Shown here: piece after piece, positions 35,070-43,755 of the stretch
How positions within the stretch are numbered: the stretch's first letter is position 1
Layout: every line of letters starts with the position of its first letter
From: Marivita sp030148515
GTDB taxonomy: Bacteria > Pseudomonadota > Alphaproteobacteria > Rhodobacterales > Rhodobacteraceae
NCBI RefSeq assembly: GCF_048006345.1
Contig: NZ_CP180351.1
Span: 2,542,001-2,606,000 of the forward strand
DNA: 64,000 nt
Direction of reading: 5' to 3'
Made by a program: the position numbers and the translations under genes
Notes under the pieces: model-generated
Told to the model about the DNA's origin: nothing
What the model saw: the letters and a program-made list of their open reading frames with translations, nothing else
The model's database searches: none

Positions 35070-36173
35070 ATGATCCGCAGAACCTTACTTGCCACCGCAG
35101 CGGCGGGCCTGACACTTGCCTTCAGCGCACCTGCCATGGCGCAGGACGTGACCAAGGCCTGTTTCGTCTATGTCGGCCCCATCGGCGACGGTGGCTGGAC
35201 CTTCCAGCACCATCAGGGCGCCCTGGCGGTCAAGGAAGCCTATGGCGACAAGGTCGAAATCGCGTGGCAGGAAAGCGTGCCGGAAGGTGCGGATGCCGAG
35301 CGTGTCATCACCCAGATGGCGCTGTCGGGCTGCAACATCATCTTCACCACATCCTTTGGCTACATGGACCCGACCAACAATGTCGCGGCCAAGTTCCCTG
35401 ACGTGAAGTTCGAGCATTCCACCGGCTACAAGCGCGAGCATCCGAACGTGTCGACCTATAACGCGCGCTTCTACGAAGGCCGTGCGGTTGTGGGCCACAT
35501 CGCGGGCAAGATGACCCAGACCAACAAGATCGGATACATCGCCTCCTTCCCGATCCCCGAAGTGATCATGGGCATCAACAGCTACTACCACCACGCCAAG
35601 CTGGCGAACCCGGATGTGGAACTCGTCGTGACCTGGGCTTACACATGGTTCGACCCTGCGAAAGAGGCCGACGCGGCGCGCGCCATGCTCGATCAGGGCG
35701 TCGACGTGATCACCGCGCACACCAACTCCACAGCACCGCTGGCCGAGATCGCCAAGGAAGGCGGCAAGGCATGGGGCTTTGGTCAGGCGTCCGACATGGC
35801 GGCCTTTACCACCAATGACGACGGCACCCCGGGGCCGCGTATCGCATCGATCATCGACGAATGGTCACCCTACTATGTCAAGCGCGTCGGTCAGCTTATG
35901 GACGGCACCTACGAGCAGATCGACAGCTGGGCGGGCATGCCGGAAGGCGAAGTCGTCATCGGCGCCATGAACGACGCCATCCCGGCTGACGTGAAGGCCG
36001 AAGCCCAGGCGATGATCGACGCCATCACCTCGGGCGAATACCACCCGTTCACCGGCCCGATGAACAAGCAGGACGGCAGCGCATGGCTGGCTGAAGGCGA
36101 GACCGCAGACGACGGCACCCTGCTCGGCATGAACTTCTATATCGAAGGCATCACCGGCGACATCCCGAACTGA
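35070..36173 (+). CDS. BMP/PnrA-family substrate-binding protein
   Basis: A 367-residue periplasmic binding protein of the basic-membrane-protein (BMP) family with a signal peptide (LLATAAAGLTLAFSAPAMAQ). Unlike many bacterial BMP members there is no lipobox Cys. Ligand-site segments: YVGPIGDGGWTFQHHQG, FTTSFGYMDPT, and DMAAFTTNDDGTP. Relatives bind purine nucleosides, which agrees with the xanthine dehydrogenase genes upstream. It ends the operon, followed by a strong terminator. Confidence 0.92.
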   Translation: MIRRTLLATAAAGLTLAFSAPAMAQDVTKACFVYVGPIGDGGWTFQHHQGALAVKEAYGDKVEIAWQESVPEGADAERVITQMALSGCNIIFTTSFGYMDPTNNVAAKFPDVKFEHSTGYKREHPNVSTYNARFYEGRAVVGHIAGKMTQTNKIGYIASFPIPEVIMGINSYYHHAKLANPDVELVVTWAYTWFDPAKEADAARAMLDQGVDVITAHTNSTAPLAEIAKEGGKAWGFGQASDMAAFTTNDDGTPGPRIASIIDEWSPYYVKRVGQLMDGTYEQIDSWAGMPEGEVVIGAMNDAIPADVKAEAQAMIDAITSGEYHPFTGPMNKQDGSAWLAEGETADDGTLLGMNFYIEGITGDIPN

Positions 36174-36214
36174 GTTCGGACATTCCCGGCCATGGCCGGG
36201 CCTGCGAGAGACAG

Positions 36215-36246
36215 AAAGCGCCCGGGGGTTCCCTGGGCGCTTTTTT
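36215..36246 (+). terminator. Terminator of the xdh-nucleoside transporter operon
   Basis: An AAAGCGCCCGGGG/CCCTGGGCGCTTT-type stem followed by six T, about 40 bases after the binding-protein stop. A 16-base perfect palindrome (CCCGGCCATGGCCGGG) lies between the stop and the terminator. Confidence 0.9.
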
Positions 36247-36295
36247 GTCGAGGTTTGTGGTTGGGCCTGTGGTTCCGGAGTGTCGCTTTCCGCCG

Positions 36296-37828
36296 ATTCT
36301 GTGGAAAAACAACGTGTTGCTGGCGCAGAAAGTGGTGATCTGCACAGCGAGCGAGCGCCTTTCTGGTCAGGCTTTTCGCATTTTCTGCGGTGCAGGAAAG
36401 ATCTTGGCCAGTTTTCGGAGATTCTGGGCGGTGGCGGCGAGCAGGAATTCGTCATTCGCACCGCATGGTCCACGTAATCGGAGTCGGTTCAGGCCAAGGA
36501 TCCGCTTGAGGTGGGCGAAGAGCATTTCGACCTTCTTTCGCAGCTTCATCGAGATCACGTATTGGTCGGTCTTTGCAATGTCGCGGGCGACCTGCCGAGC
36601 ATCTTCATGTTCCTCGCGGGTGATAGACCGGAAGCCCATGTTCGGGCAGCAGCGCGCCTTTGATGGGCAGGCCTGGCAGGTGTGCTTCAAACACCGGTAT
36701 TTGGCGACGCCCTTGCCGGTCGGGCCGCGATTGGGATCGGAGTAGTTCCGGCGGAACTGCTTCAGCTCGTGGCCCTCAGGGCAAATGTATTGGTCGTTCT
36801 TCGCATCCCATTCAAAGTCGGCGCGGGTCCATGTCCCGTCATTGCGCCCTGACTTGTCGAAGACAGGGATGTGCGGAGCAATTTTGCGGTCAACCAACCA
36901 TCCTAACATCGGCGCGGTACCATAGGCGGTATCCGCGATCAGCCGCTCTGGATGAAGGTCGAACTTGGTCTTCACGCGCTCCAGCATGGTCTTGGTCGAA
37001 CCGACCTCGGCCTGGCGGATTGAGCGCGTGGCCTCAACGTCCACGATGACACCATGGTCGGTGTCGATCAGGTAGTTGTCGGAATAGCTGAAGAATGCCG
37101 GGCCCTTGCGGGCGGCCGTCCATTGGCTGGCCGGGTCGGAATGGGACGTGAACTTGGGCTGCACCTCGCTCGCGGCACCGAACGCCGCCTCATCCAGGGT
37201 GGCGAGATACTCACGCACAGCGCGGGGCGCGTCGGCCGGATCGACCTGCGCCGGATCCCACTCTTCCTTCGGCGTCGAGTTCTGCTTGTTGGCATCCGCC
37301 TCAATGAGGCTGGCATCAACCGCCATGCGCTGGCCGCTGACCAGGCCCTCATCGATACAGCGGGAGACCGTCGTCTCGAACAAATGCCGTAGCAGTTCGC
37401 TGTCACGGAACCGACCATGTCGGTTCTTCGAAAAGGTCGAATGATCAGGGACACGGTCACTCAGATCAAGCCGACAAAACCAGCGATATGCCAGGTTCAG
37501 ATGGACTTCCTCGCAGAGTCGGCGCTCCGACCGGATGCCGAAGCAATAGCCCACCAGCAGCATCCTGATAAGGAGTTCAGGGTCGACCGACGGCCGCCCG
37601 GTATGGCTGTAGAAATCGGCGAGGTAGCTGCGGATCCCTGACAGATCGACGAACCGATCGATAGACCGCAACAGGTGGTTCTGCGGGACATGATCCTCGA
37701 GCGAGAACTCATAGAACAGCGCCGGTTGCGCCTCCTGCCGCCGTCCCATCATCGCCAATCCTCCCATCCCCTACAGGAATTGAATCAGCCGACGGCCCTC
37801 CGATCAAGGGCGAGTTTTTCAACAGAAT
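36296..37828 (-). mobile_element. IS1182-family insertion sequence, copy 2
   Basis: The same 1533-bp element as at 6733-8265, in the same orientation, inserted about 50 bases after the operon terminator. Ends: ATTCTGTGGAAAAAC at 36296-36310 and, inverted, ATTCTGTTGAAAAAC at 37814-37828. Differences noticed from copy 1 are one base in the left end (36299, C against T) and one in the transposase gene (37520, C against T). The left end here matches its partner repeat better than copy 1 does. Confidence 0.88.
36367..37752 (-). CDS. IS1182-family transposase (copy 2)
   Basis: Identical to the transposase at 6804-8189 except for Arg instead of Gln in the segment GIRSERRLCEEV. The DDE residues, Cys cluster and SD-supported ATG are the same. 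Both copies are full length, so either could be active. Confidence 0.9.
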   Translation of the reverse strand: MMGRRQEAQPALFYEFSLEDHVPQNHLLRSIDRFVDLSGIRSYLADFYSHTGRPSVDPELLIRMLLVGYCFGIRSERRLCEEVHLNLAYRWFCRLDLSDRVPDHSTFSKNRHGRFRDSELLRHLFETTVSRCIDEGLVSGQRMAVDASLIEADANKQNSTPKEEWDPAQVDPADAPRAVREYLATLDEAAFGAASEVQPKFTSHSDPASQWTAARKGPAFFSYSDNYLIDTDHGVIVDVEATRSIRQAEVGSTKTMLERVKTKFDLHPERLIADTAYGTAPMLGWLVDRKIAPHIPVFDKSGRNDGTWTRADFEWDAKNDQYICPEGHELKQFRRNYSDPNRGPTGKGVAKYRCLKHTCQACPSKARCCPNMGFRSITREEHEDARQVARDIAKTDQYVISMKLRKKVEMLFAHLKRILGLNRLRLRGPCGANDEFLLAATAQNLRKLAKIFPAPQKMRKA

Positions 37829-37834
37829 AGGCGC

Positions 37835-37912
37835 TATGCAGACGTCCACAGGGCGCGCGACGAATGTCGGCTGTGAGCCCAGACCGACCGATGCTGCGCA
37901 ATGCATGAATGG
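37835..37912. repeat. Dispersed intergenic repeat, copy B
   Basis: Starts six bases after IS copy 2. The part 37862-37912 contains GAATGTCGGCTGTGAGCCCAG and a GATGCTGCGCAATGCATGAATGGC block matching the reverse complement of 794-850. The neighbouring GACGAATGTCGG also matches (inverted) GCGGACATTCGTC near position 15-27. Confidence 0.45.
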
Positions 37913-37974
37913 CTATATCTTGGAAGGTTAGTGGCTTAAAAGATGCTCATCTTTCGCGCTTGTTGGGGGCTGCA

Positions 37975-38466
37975 ATGAACAAGGAAAACCACGCTATACG
38001 CATCGGGCACGTGAACCTGAAGGTATCAGATCTGGAGAGTGCAATAGCGTTTTATACGGACGTGATGGGCCTGACGCTCATGCAGCGGTTCGGCACTGGC
38101 GGTGCGTTTTTGGGGTACGGCGGATATCATCATCATATCGGGCTGAACACCTTGTCGAGTGAAGGTGGCGCTCCGCCGCCCGAAAGCTGCACCGGCCTGC
38201 ATCACGTGGCATTTCTGTATCCTGATCGAGACGCACTGATCGCGGCGGTCCAACGCGTCATCACGCATCTGAAGGACGTTGGAAGCGACGAAGTTCCGCA
38301 AGTCAGAGACCACGGTGTCAGCGAAGCCGTCTATTTTCACGATCCGGACAATATCCTGATAGAGATGTATTGTGACAGGCCAACAGAAGCCTGGCCGTAC
38401 GATAGCGCTGGCAACCTTGCGATGTTCAATGAGCAGGTTGACTTGGAGACTTTTCTCAATTCGTAG
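37975..38466 (+). CDS. VOC (glyoxalase/extradiol dioxygenase fold) protein
   Basis: A 163-residue protein with two beta-alpha-beta-beta-beta modules. It opens with IGHVNLKVSDLESAIAFYTD (metal-ligand His), continues with HHHIGLNTL and GLHHVAFLYPDRDALIAAVQ, and ends with VYFHDPDNILIEMYCDRP (metal-ligand Glu). This matches catechol 2,3-dioxygenase-like/CatE-like metalloenzymes; the substrate cannot be told. ATG 37975 is preceded by GGGGGC. It stands alone between IS copy 2 and a gene-poor stretch. Confidence 0.85.
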   Translation: MNKENHAIRIGHVNLKVSDLESAIAFYTDVMGLTLMQRFGTGGAFLGYGGYHHHIGLNTLSSEGGAPPPESCTGLHHVAFLYPDRDALIAAVQRVITHLKDVGSDEVPQVRDHGVSEAVYFHDPDNILIEMYCDRPTEAWPYDSAGNLAMFNEQVDLETFLNS

Positions 38467-38828
38467 CTGACAACGGCTCATCTCGGAGCAATTGCGCGAT
38501 TTTGAGAAACGGACCCCCGGAATGCGGCAACCAAGGTCCGCTTGGTCCGCTGTGCAGTCGTCCAATGTGTAGTTGATTTTGTGCCGTAGCGAACGGCAGG
38601 TTCGACGGGTCGCACCGCAGCATCATGGTCGATGGACCAAGTTCCGCAAAGGGCCGTCTCTGCCGGTTGGGGTGGCCACCCGTCTAGGCGGTCAGCACGC
38701 CGTAACGCCGCATGGCCGCTTCGAGCCCTTCCGCGGCATTGATCCGTTGCATGGTCGTCTTCGAGACTGGTAGGCACAAATCGTTTGCCGCAGCTTAGCC
38801 TGAACTCAAATGTGTCGGTGAGCGGAGA
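38467..38828. other. Gene-poor stretch after the VOC gene
   Basis: No complete gene is supported. On the minus strand a 22-codon tail (38684-38752, ending AAMRRYGVLTA before a stop) reads like the end of a protein, but upstream of it the frame has no recognisable start or domain. It may be a decayed gene end left next to the IS-rich segment. Confidence 0.35.
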
Positions 38829-39023
38829 TTAGAACTGCGAGTTGACGCGTAGCCGCTTCAGAGCCACCGAGAAGCGCGAGACGTGCAATAAGATCTTTTT
38901 GATGAAGCCTGAGAACGCGGCGCGGCGGGCCTGACCGCGGGCGCGGAGTGCCTGGCGCTCATGCTCGGTCGGGGCTGTGGGGGTGCTGTACTTCATCAGG
39001 TCGGTGTGCATTGGGGTCATCAT
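38829..39023 (-). CDS. Small basic protein, unknown function
   Basis: 64 residues, starting at ATG 39023 or 39020, with AAGGAG upstream on the minus strand. The C-terminal half is basic with one amphipathic/hydrophobic stretch (FSGFIKKILLHVSRFSVALK), and the N-terminal part carries STPTAPTEHERQALRARGQA. Short proteins of this make-up occur in Rhodobacteraceae, but I cannot assign a family. It lies divergent to the winged-helix/hydrolase gene 150 bases away. Confidence 0.6.
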   Translation of the reverse strand: MMTPMHTDLMKYSTPTAPTEHERQALRARGQARRAAFSGFIKKILLHVSRFSVALKRLRVNSQF

Positions 39024-39177
39024 CGCGTGGCTCCTTGGTTGATGCTCCGATGGTGTCTGATCTTTTGCGCCCCTGCTTGAGGTGGACCCTTGGAAATCCT
39101 TTGGATTGCCTTGGGAAACCGTTTGGGCTGCTTAATCTTGTAGGACAGAACCGAAAAAGCGGCGTAACTTGAGGGAC

Positions 39178-40359
39178 ATGGAGCACCATTTCGCCGACTG
39201 CACGCTGGATGACGCCCGCCTGACGCTCACGCGAGGCGGCAGCGCGGTGGCCGTCGAACCCAAGGTATTTGACCTGATCCATTTGCTGGTGCGCAATGCC
39301 GGGGACTTGGTGACGCGCGACCGGATGGTGGAAGAGGTCTGGGGCGGGCGGATCGTCTCGGAATCCGCGATGTCCGCATGTATTGCGGCAGCGCGCAAGG
39401 CTGTTGGCGACACCGGCAAGACGCAAGCGATCATCCGAACCGTTGCGCGGCGAGGGCTGATGTTGGTGGCGGAGGTCTCGGGCGAGGCGACCGGCCCGCG
39501 TGCGGTCGCGGCGCCGGCTTCCACCGAGGCGGTCCAGCGGATCCGCTATTGCCGAAGCGAGGATGGCAGCGCAATCGCTTATGCTGTCAGCGGCGAGGGG
39601 CCGCCCGTGCTGCGGTTCGGCCTCTTGTCGCTGCACGACCTGGAAATGGAATGGGCCTACGGCCTTCATCGCTCCTGGATCTCCTCGATGGCGCGCCACA
39701 CCCGATACCTACGCTTTGACAATGTGGGCAGCGGCCAGTCGGAACGTGTCTTGCGCGACCATGACTTTGAGGTCGAGGCGCGCGATGCGGCCGCGGTCGC
39801 CGATGCGGCAGGCTTTGACCGCTTTGCCGCGGTGTCCTTTTCAGGCGGATGCATCACAGCGCTGACCTTCGCGGCGCTCTACCCCGAGCGGCTGACGCGG
39901 CTGGCGATCGTGGGCGGATATGTCGAGGGGCGGACGCGGCGCAACGCGGATGCCGCGCCCGACGCGTTGAGAGCCATGATCGCCGAGGGCTGGGCGCGGC
40001 CCGAAAGCGCCTTCGCGAGTGGCTTCGCGACGGCCTACTTTCCCGAAGGCCCTTTGGAGGAACGGCGCGAAGTCCAGCGCATGACGCAAGCCGCCTGCTC
40101 ACCCGAGGTCATGCTGCGCAACCGCGATGCGGTCAACGCGGCGTCCGTGGCGAATCTCCTGGGCCAGGTGCGTTGCCCTGTGTTGATCCTGCATGCGCGC
40201 GATGACGCCGTGCATCCTTTGTCGCAGGCGCAGAAGCTGGCCGCAGGCATTCCCGGGGCCGAGTTGGTGGTGCTGGAGACTGCCAACCACGTGCCCCTAC
40301 ACGGCAGCCCATGCTGGGAGAGCTACAACCGTACGCTTGCGGAGTTCCTGACCGGCTAA
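39178..40359 (+). CDS. Winged-helix DNA-binding/alpha-beta hydrolase fusion
   Basis: A 393-residue two-domain protein. Residues 1-105 are an OmpR/CadC-type winged helix (FADCTLDDARLTLTRGG, VEPKVFDLIHLLVRN, and SESAMSACIAAARKAVGD as recognition helix). Residues about 120-393 are an alpha/beta hydrolase with a nucleophile elbow SFSGG, acid in HARDDAVHP and base in ANHVPLHG. The first glycine of the usual GxSxG is Ser. There is no membrane helix between the parts. Such fusions are found in alphaproteobacteria and may act as ligand-sensing regulators. ATG 39178 is chosen; TTG 39169 is possible. Confidence 0.85.
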   Translation: MEHHFADCTLDDARLTLTRGGSAVAVEPKVFDLIHLLVRNAGDLVTRDRMVEEVWGGRIVSESAMSACIAAARKAVGDTGKTQAIIRTVARRGLMLVAEVSGEATGPRAVAAPASTEAVQRIRYCRSEDGSAIAYAVSGEGPPVLRFGLLSLHDLEMEWAYGLHRSWISSMARHTRYLRFDNVGSGQSERVLRDHDFEVEARDAAAVADAAGFDRFAAVSFSGGCITALTFAALYPERLTRLAIVGGYVEGRTRRNADAAPDALRAMIAEGWARPESAFASGFATAYFPEGPLEERREVQRMTQAACSPEVMLRNRDAVNAASVANLLGQVRCPVLILHARDDAVHPLSQAQKLAAGIPGAELVVLETANHVPLHGSPCWESYNRTLAEFLTG

Positions 40360-40744
40360 TGTGTTATTTCTCCTCCTCCCCGCCTGCCCCTATTCAGCTT
40401 ACCCAAGAAGAGCCGCAAAGCGCCCTTCTTCATAGAACTGCCCCACTGCCCACTATCGCGCCATCGACTGCCATTTGGACAACGGCCAACCCGAAGTGCC
40501 GTCCACTCAACGGCTTCAAAAACATAACGTGATCTCAAAGCGCGCTTGGGGTCTCGTCGGAACATCTGCAAGAACCACTCAGGTCGTTTCTCGCCCTGGC
40601 AAGGTTTTCCGCCCGCGCCTAGATGTGAGACGGCGTCCAAAACGTCCCGCCAAATATTGAATTGCGCTTGTCTGGTGTTGGTGGAAAACTTCGCGCCAGG
40701 GGACACCCCGAACCAACCGATCACTGACCCACGTGGCATCCTGA
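40360..40744. other. Non-coding stretch before the cNMP cluster
   Basis: 385 bases without a supported gene. Short frames on both strands lack ribosome binding sites and look like low-complexity shadow reading. No hairpin, operator or RNA gene stood out. It must hold the promoter for the gene at 40745, which itself has no clear SD. Confidence 0.4.
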
Positions 40745-41461
40745 GTGCAAAACTTGTCCCCTTCTGACCTATTGGTTCTGGCGGCCGCCGGGATGTTTGT
40801 GCTGGGTTATCTGATCCTCGATCAGATCCTGTTGCGCATCATGCTGCTGATCGGGACCGCGCTGTATATCTGGTATTACGCAATCGTCGACAGCTCGCCG
40901 CTTTGGCCAGCCATCTGGGCCAGCCTGGCAACCGGAAGCGCGAACCTCATCGGCCTGATCAAATTGATCTACCGACGATCGGCATGGGCCATTCCGCGGC
41001 AATACCGCGACTTGTACGAAAATTTCAAAGCGCTTCCGCCGGGCGACTTTGCCAGGCTTGTGACGGCAGCGAAACGCATGACCCGGCCAGCAGGCTATCC
41101 GATGACCCGCGCCAACGAACCGATCGAAACCTTGTATTACGTGATCAACGGCAAAGTTGAGGTTGAAAAGGATGGTGCGCGGTTTGCCATTTCAAATGGC
41201 GTGTTCGTCGGCGAAGTCGGATATCTGACGCGAAATCCTGCATCGGCTTCGACAGTTGTGGCAAACACTGCCGAATTGTTGGAATGGGATGTCAAAACGC
41301 TCAGAAAGCGCGTGAAACGCGACCCACGGTTCGGTCTGGCCATGGACACCATGATATCGCTCGACCTTGCTGAAAAGGTTGCCAAAGCGGGAGCGCCGGT
41401 TCTCTCGACATCGTCCAACCCGTCTCCACACTCAGCCGCACCAGTGTTCTCACGCTCCTGA
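40745..41461 (+). CDS. Popeye-like membrane protein with cyclic-nucleotide-binding fold
   Basis: 238 residues. Three hydrophobic helices (about residues 9-75: LLVLAAAGMFVLGYLILDQI, LLRIMLLIGTALYIWYYAIV, LWPAIWASLATGSANLIGLI) are followed by a cyclic-nucleotide-binding-type beta-roll (ETLYYVINGKVEVEKDG, GVFVGEVGYLTRNPASAST). This order matches the Popeye-domain architecture. The phosphate-binding cassette keeps the Gly-Glu but has Ser where cAMP-binding proteins have Arg, so binding is uncertain. GTG 40745 starts the frame. It lies upstream of a transporter and a cyclase with related themes. Confidence 0.75.
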   Translation: MQNLSPSDLLVLAAAGMFVLGYLILDQILLRIMLLIGTALYIWYYAIVDSSPLWPAIWASLATGSANLIGLIKLIYRRSAWAIPRQYRDLYENFKALPPGDFARLVTAAKRMTRPAGYPMTRANEPIETLYYVINGKVEVEKDGARFAISNGVFVGEVGYLTRNPASASTVVANTAELLEWDVKTLRKRVKRDPRFGLAMDTMISLDLAEKVAKAGAPVLSTSSNPSPHSAAPVFSRS

Positions 41462-41604
41462 ATGCGAGAACGCAGCAGAAGTCTCGGCTCTTTAAGCAGC
41501 TTGCCCTTTTTCTTGTCGAAATGCGACGCCCGCGTTACCAATCGTCAGACAGAGTGAAGCCAAGCTTGGCCCAGCAGATGGCGCTCTGAGTAGAAAGTAA
41601 GTGT

Positions 41605-43755
41605 GTGCTGCCCCTTGTAAGAAGTCTGTTCGGGGCGGTGTTTACTGCCTTGGTGTCCGCCGTTTTCGCCATCTCATTCGCGGCGATCATCTACCAAGGT
41701 GCGCTGGCGCCCTATCTGGATCGTGGGATCGGTCTGGTGCTTTTGGGGGCCGTCGTGATCGCATTCACCGGCGCGTTCACGTTGTCCTACAGGGGAACCA
41801 TTCTTGCGCCACAAGACGTTCCGGCCATCCTTTTGGCCGGCGCTGCTGCCACCATTGTTGCAAAAGGCGAACTGGACGGTGAGGCGTTGTTTGCGACAGT
41901 GGCCTGTCTCGCTGCTTTTTCCTCGGTCATGACGGGTCTTGTCGGCGTTCTGATAGGGCATCTCAGGCTCGCCTACGTGGCGCGCTTCGTGCCCTACCCC
42001 GTTTTGGCAGGCTTCCTTGCTGCAACGGGATTGCTGCTTGTTATTGGCGGTCTTAACGTGGCTTTGGGGGACACGCCGAAAGCCGCGACATGGACCAGTT
42101 ATCTGGCGCCGGATCTGGCCCTCAAATGGATGCCCGCAGTTGTTGCCGCACTTGCGATCCTGCTCCTGACCCGCATGGCACAATCCACGATGGCTTTGCC
42201 AATCGCCCTCACCCTGACGGCCGTTGGCTTTTATGCCATGCTTTGGATTCTGGGCCTCTCGCTGGACGAGGCACGATCCATCGGCCTCCTGCTTGGACCG
42301 TTTGCCGATGGTAACCTTCTCGACGGTCTTGGACCCCAGCTTCTTGTTCAAGCGGATTGGGGAATGATCCTCGCTCAGGCGCCGGTTATCGTGACGATCA
42401 TTGCAACCTGCATGTTAGGCGCAACCTTGAACGCCTCCGGAATGGAGTTGGCCCTGAAACGGGATTTCGACATCAGCACCGAGGTGAAAGGCGCAGGGAT
42501 CGCCAACATTCTCAGCGGGTTCGCCGGGGCCATTCCCGGCTACCACATCGTTGCGGAAACCATCCTTGCCAACAGGCTCGGGCTGGTGGGACGACTGGCC
42601 GGGATCAGCAGCGGTCTGGGCTGCCTTGCCCTGCTTCTGCTTGGGGCAAACACAGTGTCGGGTCTTCCAGTCGGGCTTTTTGCAGCGGTGCTGATCTTTC
42701 TGGGCATTGACCTGCTTTACTCATGGGTTTGGGAAGAACGCAGGCGGCTGGGTCGGTTGGATTATTCGATCGTCTTGCTGATCCCGGTCATTGCAATCGC
42801 CTTTGGGTTTCTGACCGCCATTGCGGTCGGCTTGCTGGTCGCCTGCGGGCTTTTCATCGTGTCCTACGCCAAGCTTGATCTCATCCGATCGGAAAGCGAC
42901 CTTCGCGTTCGCAGATCGCCGGTTGAGCGTCCAGACACGGAACTGAGGCTCTTGGCCGATTTCGGCGGCGCCGTCAAAATTGCGGAACTCTCCGGCTTTC
43001 TCTTTTTCGGATCCGCCAACGCCTTGCGCGAAAAAATGCGGACCGTCATTGCGTCGAAAGACCCGCAAACGGAATGTCTGGTTCTTGATTTTGGCCATGC
43101 ATCAGGTGTCGACATTTCTACGATCCGGGTTTTGTCGCGCATTGCGTCCGACTGCGCGGATCACGAGGTAAAGCTCGTTCTTTCAGGGCTTCCGCCGCAG
43201 ACGCTCTCCGGAATGCAGTCCGTCCTGATCGGACAGGAGGTCGATTTCTTCGACACCCTTAGCGAGGCGCTGGAGCATATCGAGGATATCGTAATTACCC
43301 ACCATCAGAAGACGGAGACAACCTCTGCAGCTGAGCCATCGCCGCAGATAGACGCCTTCGGGGCCGAAATGCCAATCGACGGCGTTCTGGATCGCATAGA
43401 TCTGGCGACAGGGGATGTTCTGGTCAAACTCGGTGCGACGTCAGATGAAATCTATTACCTCCAGTCAGGCGAGCTGAAGATCCTCGTTCCCGACAGCGAT
43501 GGCGAGGTCGGGGTGGTGGCCAAGGTCCGGCCAAGGGCCGTCATCGGTGAAATGGCCTATTATTCCGGCAAGGCCAGATCTGCCGATATCGTGGCAAGCG
43601 TTCCTTCGGTCGTTCTGCGGATCAACATGGCCAGAATTGACAAACTGGAACAGACAAATCCTGCGGCAGCCTTGGCGTTTCACAAGGCAATCGCTGGTGG
43701 CTTGGCCAGGCGGCTCAGCCGAACAACCCAGCTTTTGCGCGACCTTGGTGCCTGA
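41605..43755 (+). CDS. SulP anion transporter with STAS and cNMP-binding domains
   Basis: 716 residues. The first 430 or so form a SulP/SLC26 transporter core of many helices (RFVPYPVLAGFLAATGLLLV, ANILSGFAGAIPGYH). Then comes a STAS domain (VLDFGHASGVDISTIRVL) and a C-terminal cyclic-nucleotide-binding domain (DEIYYLQSGELKILVPDSDG, VIGEMAYYSGKARSADIVA) with the canonical Glu and Arg of the phosphate-binding cassette. SulP proteins move bicarbonate, sulfate or other anions; the specific ion is not readable. Start GTG 41605 without a strong SD. Ligand gating by cAMP/cGMP is a reasonable inference from the domain. Confidence 0.88.
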   Translation: MLPLVRSLFGAVFTALVSAVFAISFAAIIYQGALAPYLDRGIGLVLLGAVVIAFTGAFTLSYRGTILAPQDVPAILLAGAAATIVAKGELDGEALFATVACLAAFSSVMTGLVGVLIGHLRLAYVARFVPYPVLAGFLAATGLLLVIGGLNVALGDTPKAATWTSYLAPDLALKWMPAVVAALAILLLTRMAQSTMALPIALTLTAVGFYAMLWILGLSLDEARSIGLLLGPFADGNLLDGLGPQLLVQADWGMILAQAPVIVTIIATCMLGATLNASGMELALKRDFDISTEVKGAGIANILSGFAGAIPGYHIVAETILANRLGLVGRLAGISSGLGCLALLLLGANTVSGLPVGLFAAVLIFLGIDLLYSWVWEERRRLGRLDYSIVLLIPVIAIAFGFLTAIAVGLLVACGLFIVSYAKLDLIRSESDLRVRRSPVERPDTELRLLADFGGAVKIAELSGFLFFGSANALREKMRTVIASKDPQTECLVLDFGHASGVDISTIRVLSRIASDCADHEVKLVLSGLPPQTLSGMQSVLIGQEVDFFDTLSEALEHIEDIVITHHQKTETTSAAEPSPQIDAFGAEMPIDGVLDRIDLATGDVLVKLGATSDEIYYLQSGELKILVPDSDGEVGVVAKVRPRAVIGEMAYYSGKARSADIVASVPSVVLRINMARIDKLEQTNPAAALAFHKAIAGGLARRLSRTTQLLRDLGA

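Noticed and set aside
6733..37828. Composite transposon formed by the two IS1182 copies
   Set aside because: The interval holds core genes (dnaE, hisS, nrdJ) with normal composition, so it is resident chromosome and not cargo.
38478..38777. 99-codon open frame on the minus strand
   Set aside because: Its composition is that of a shadow frame, it has no SD, and a different frame (38684-38752) looks more protein-like. Neither has a usable start.
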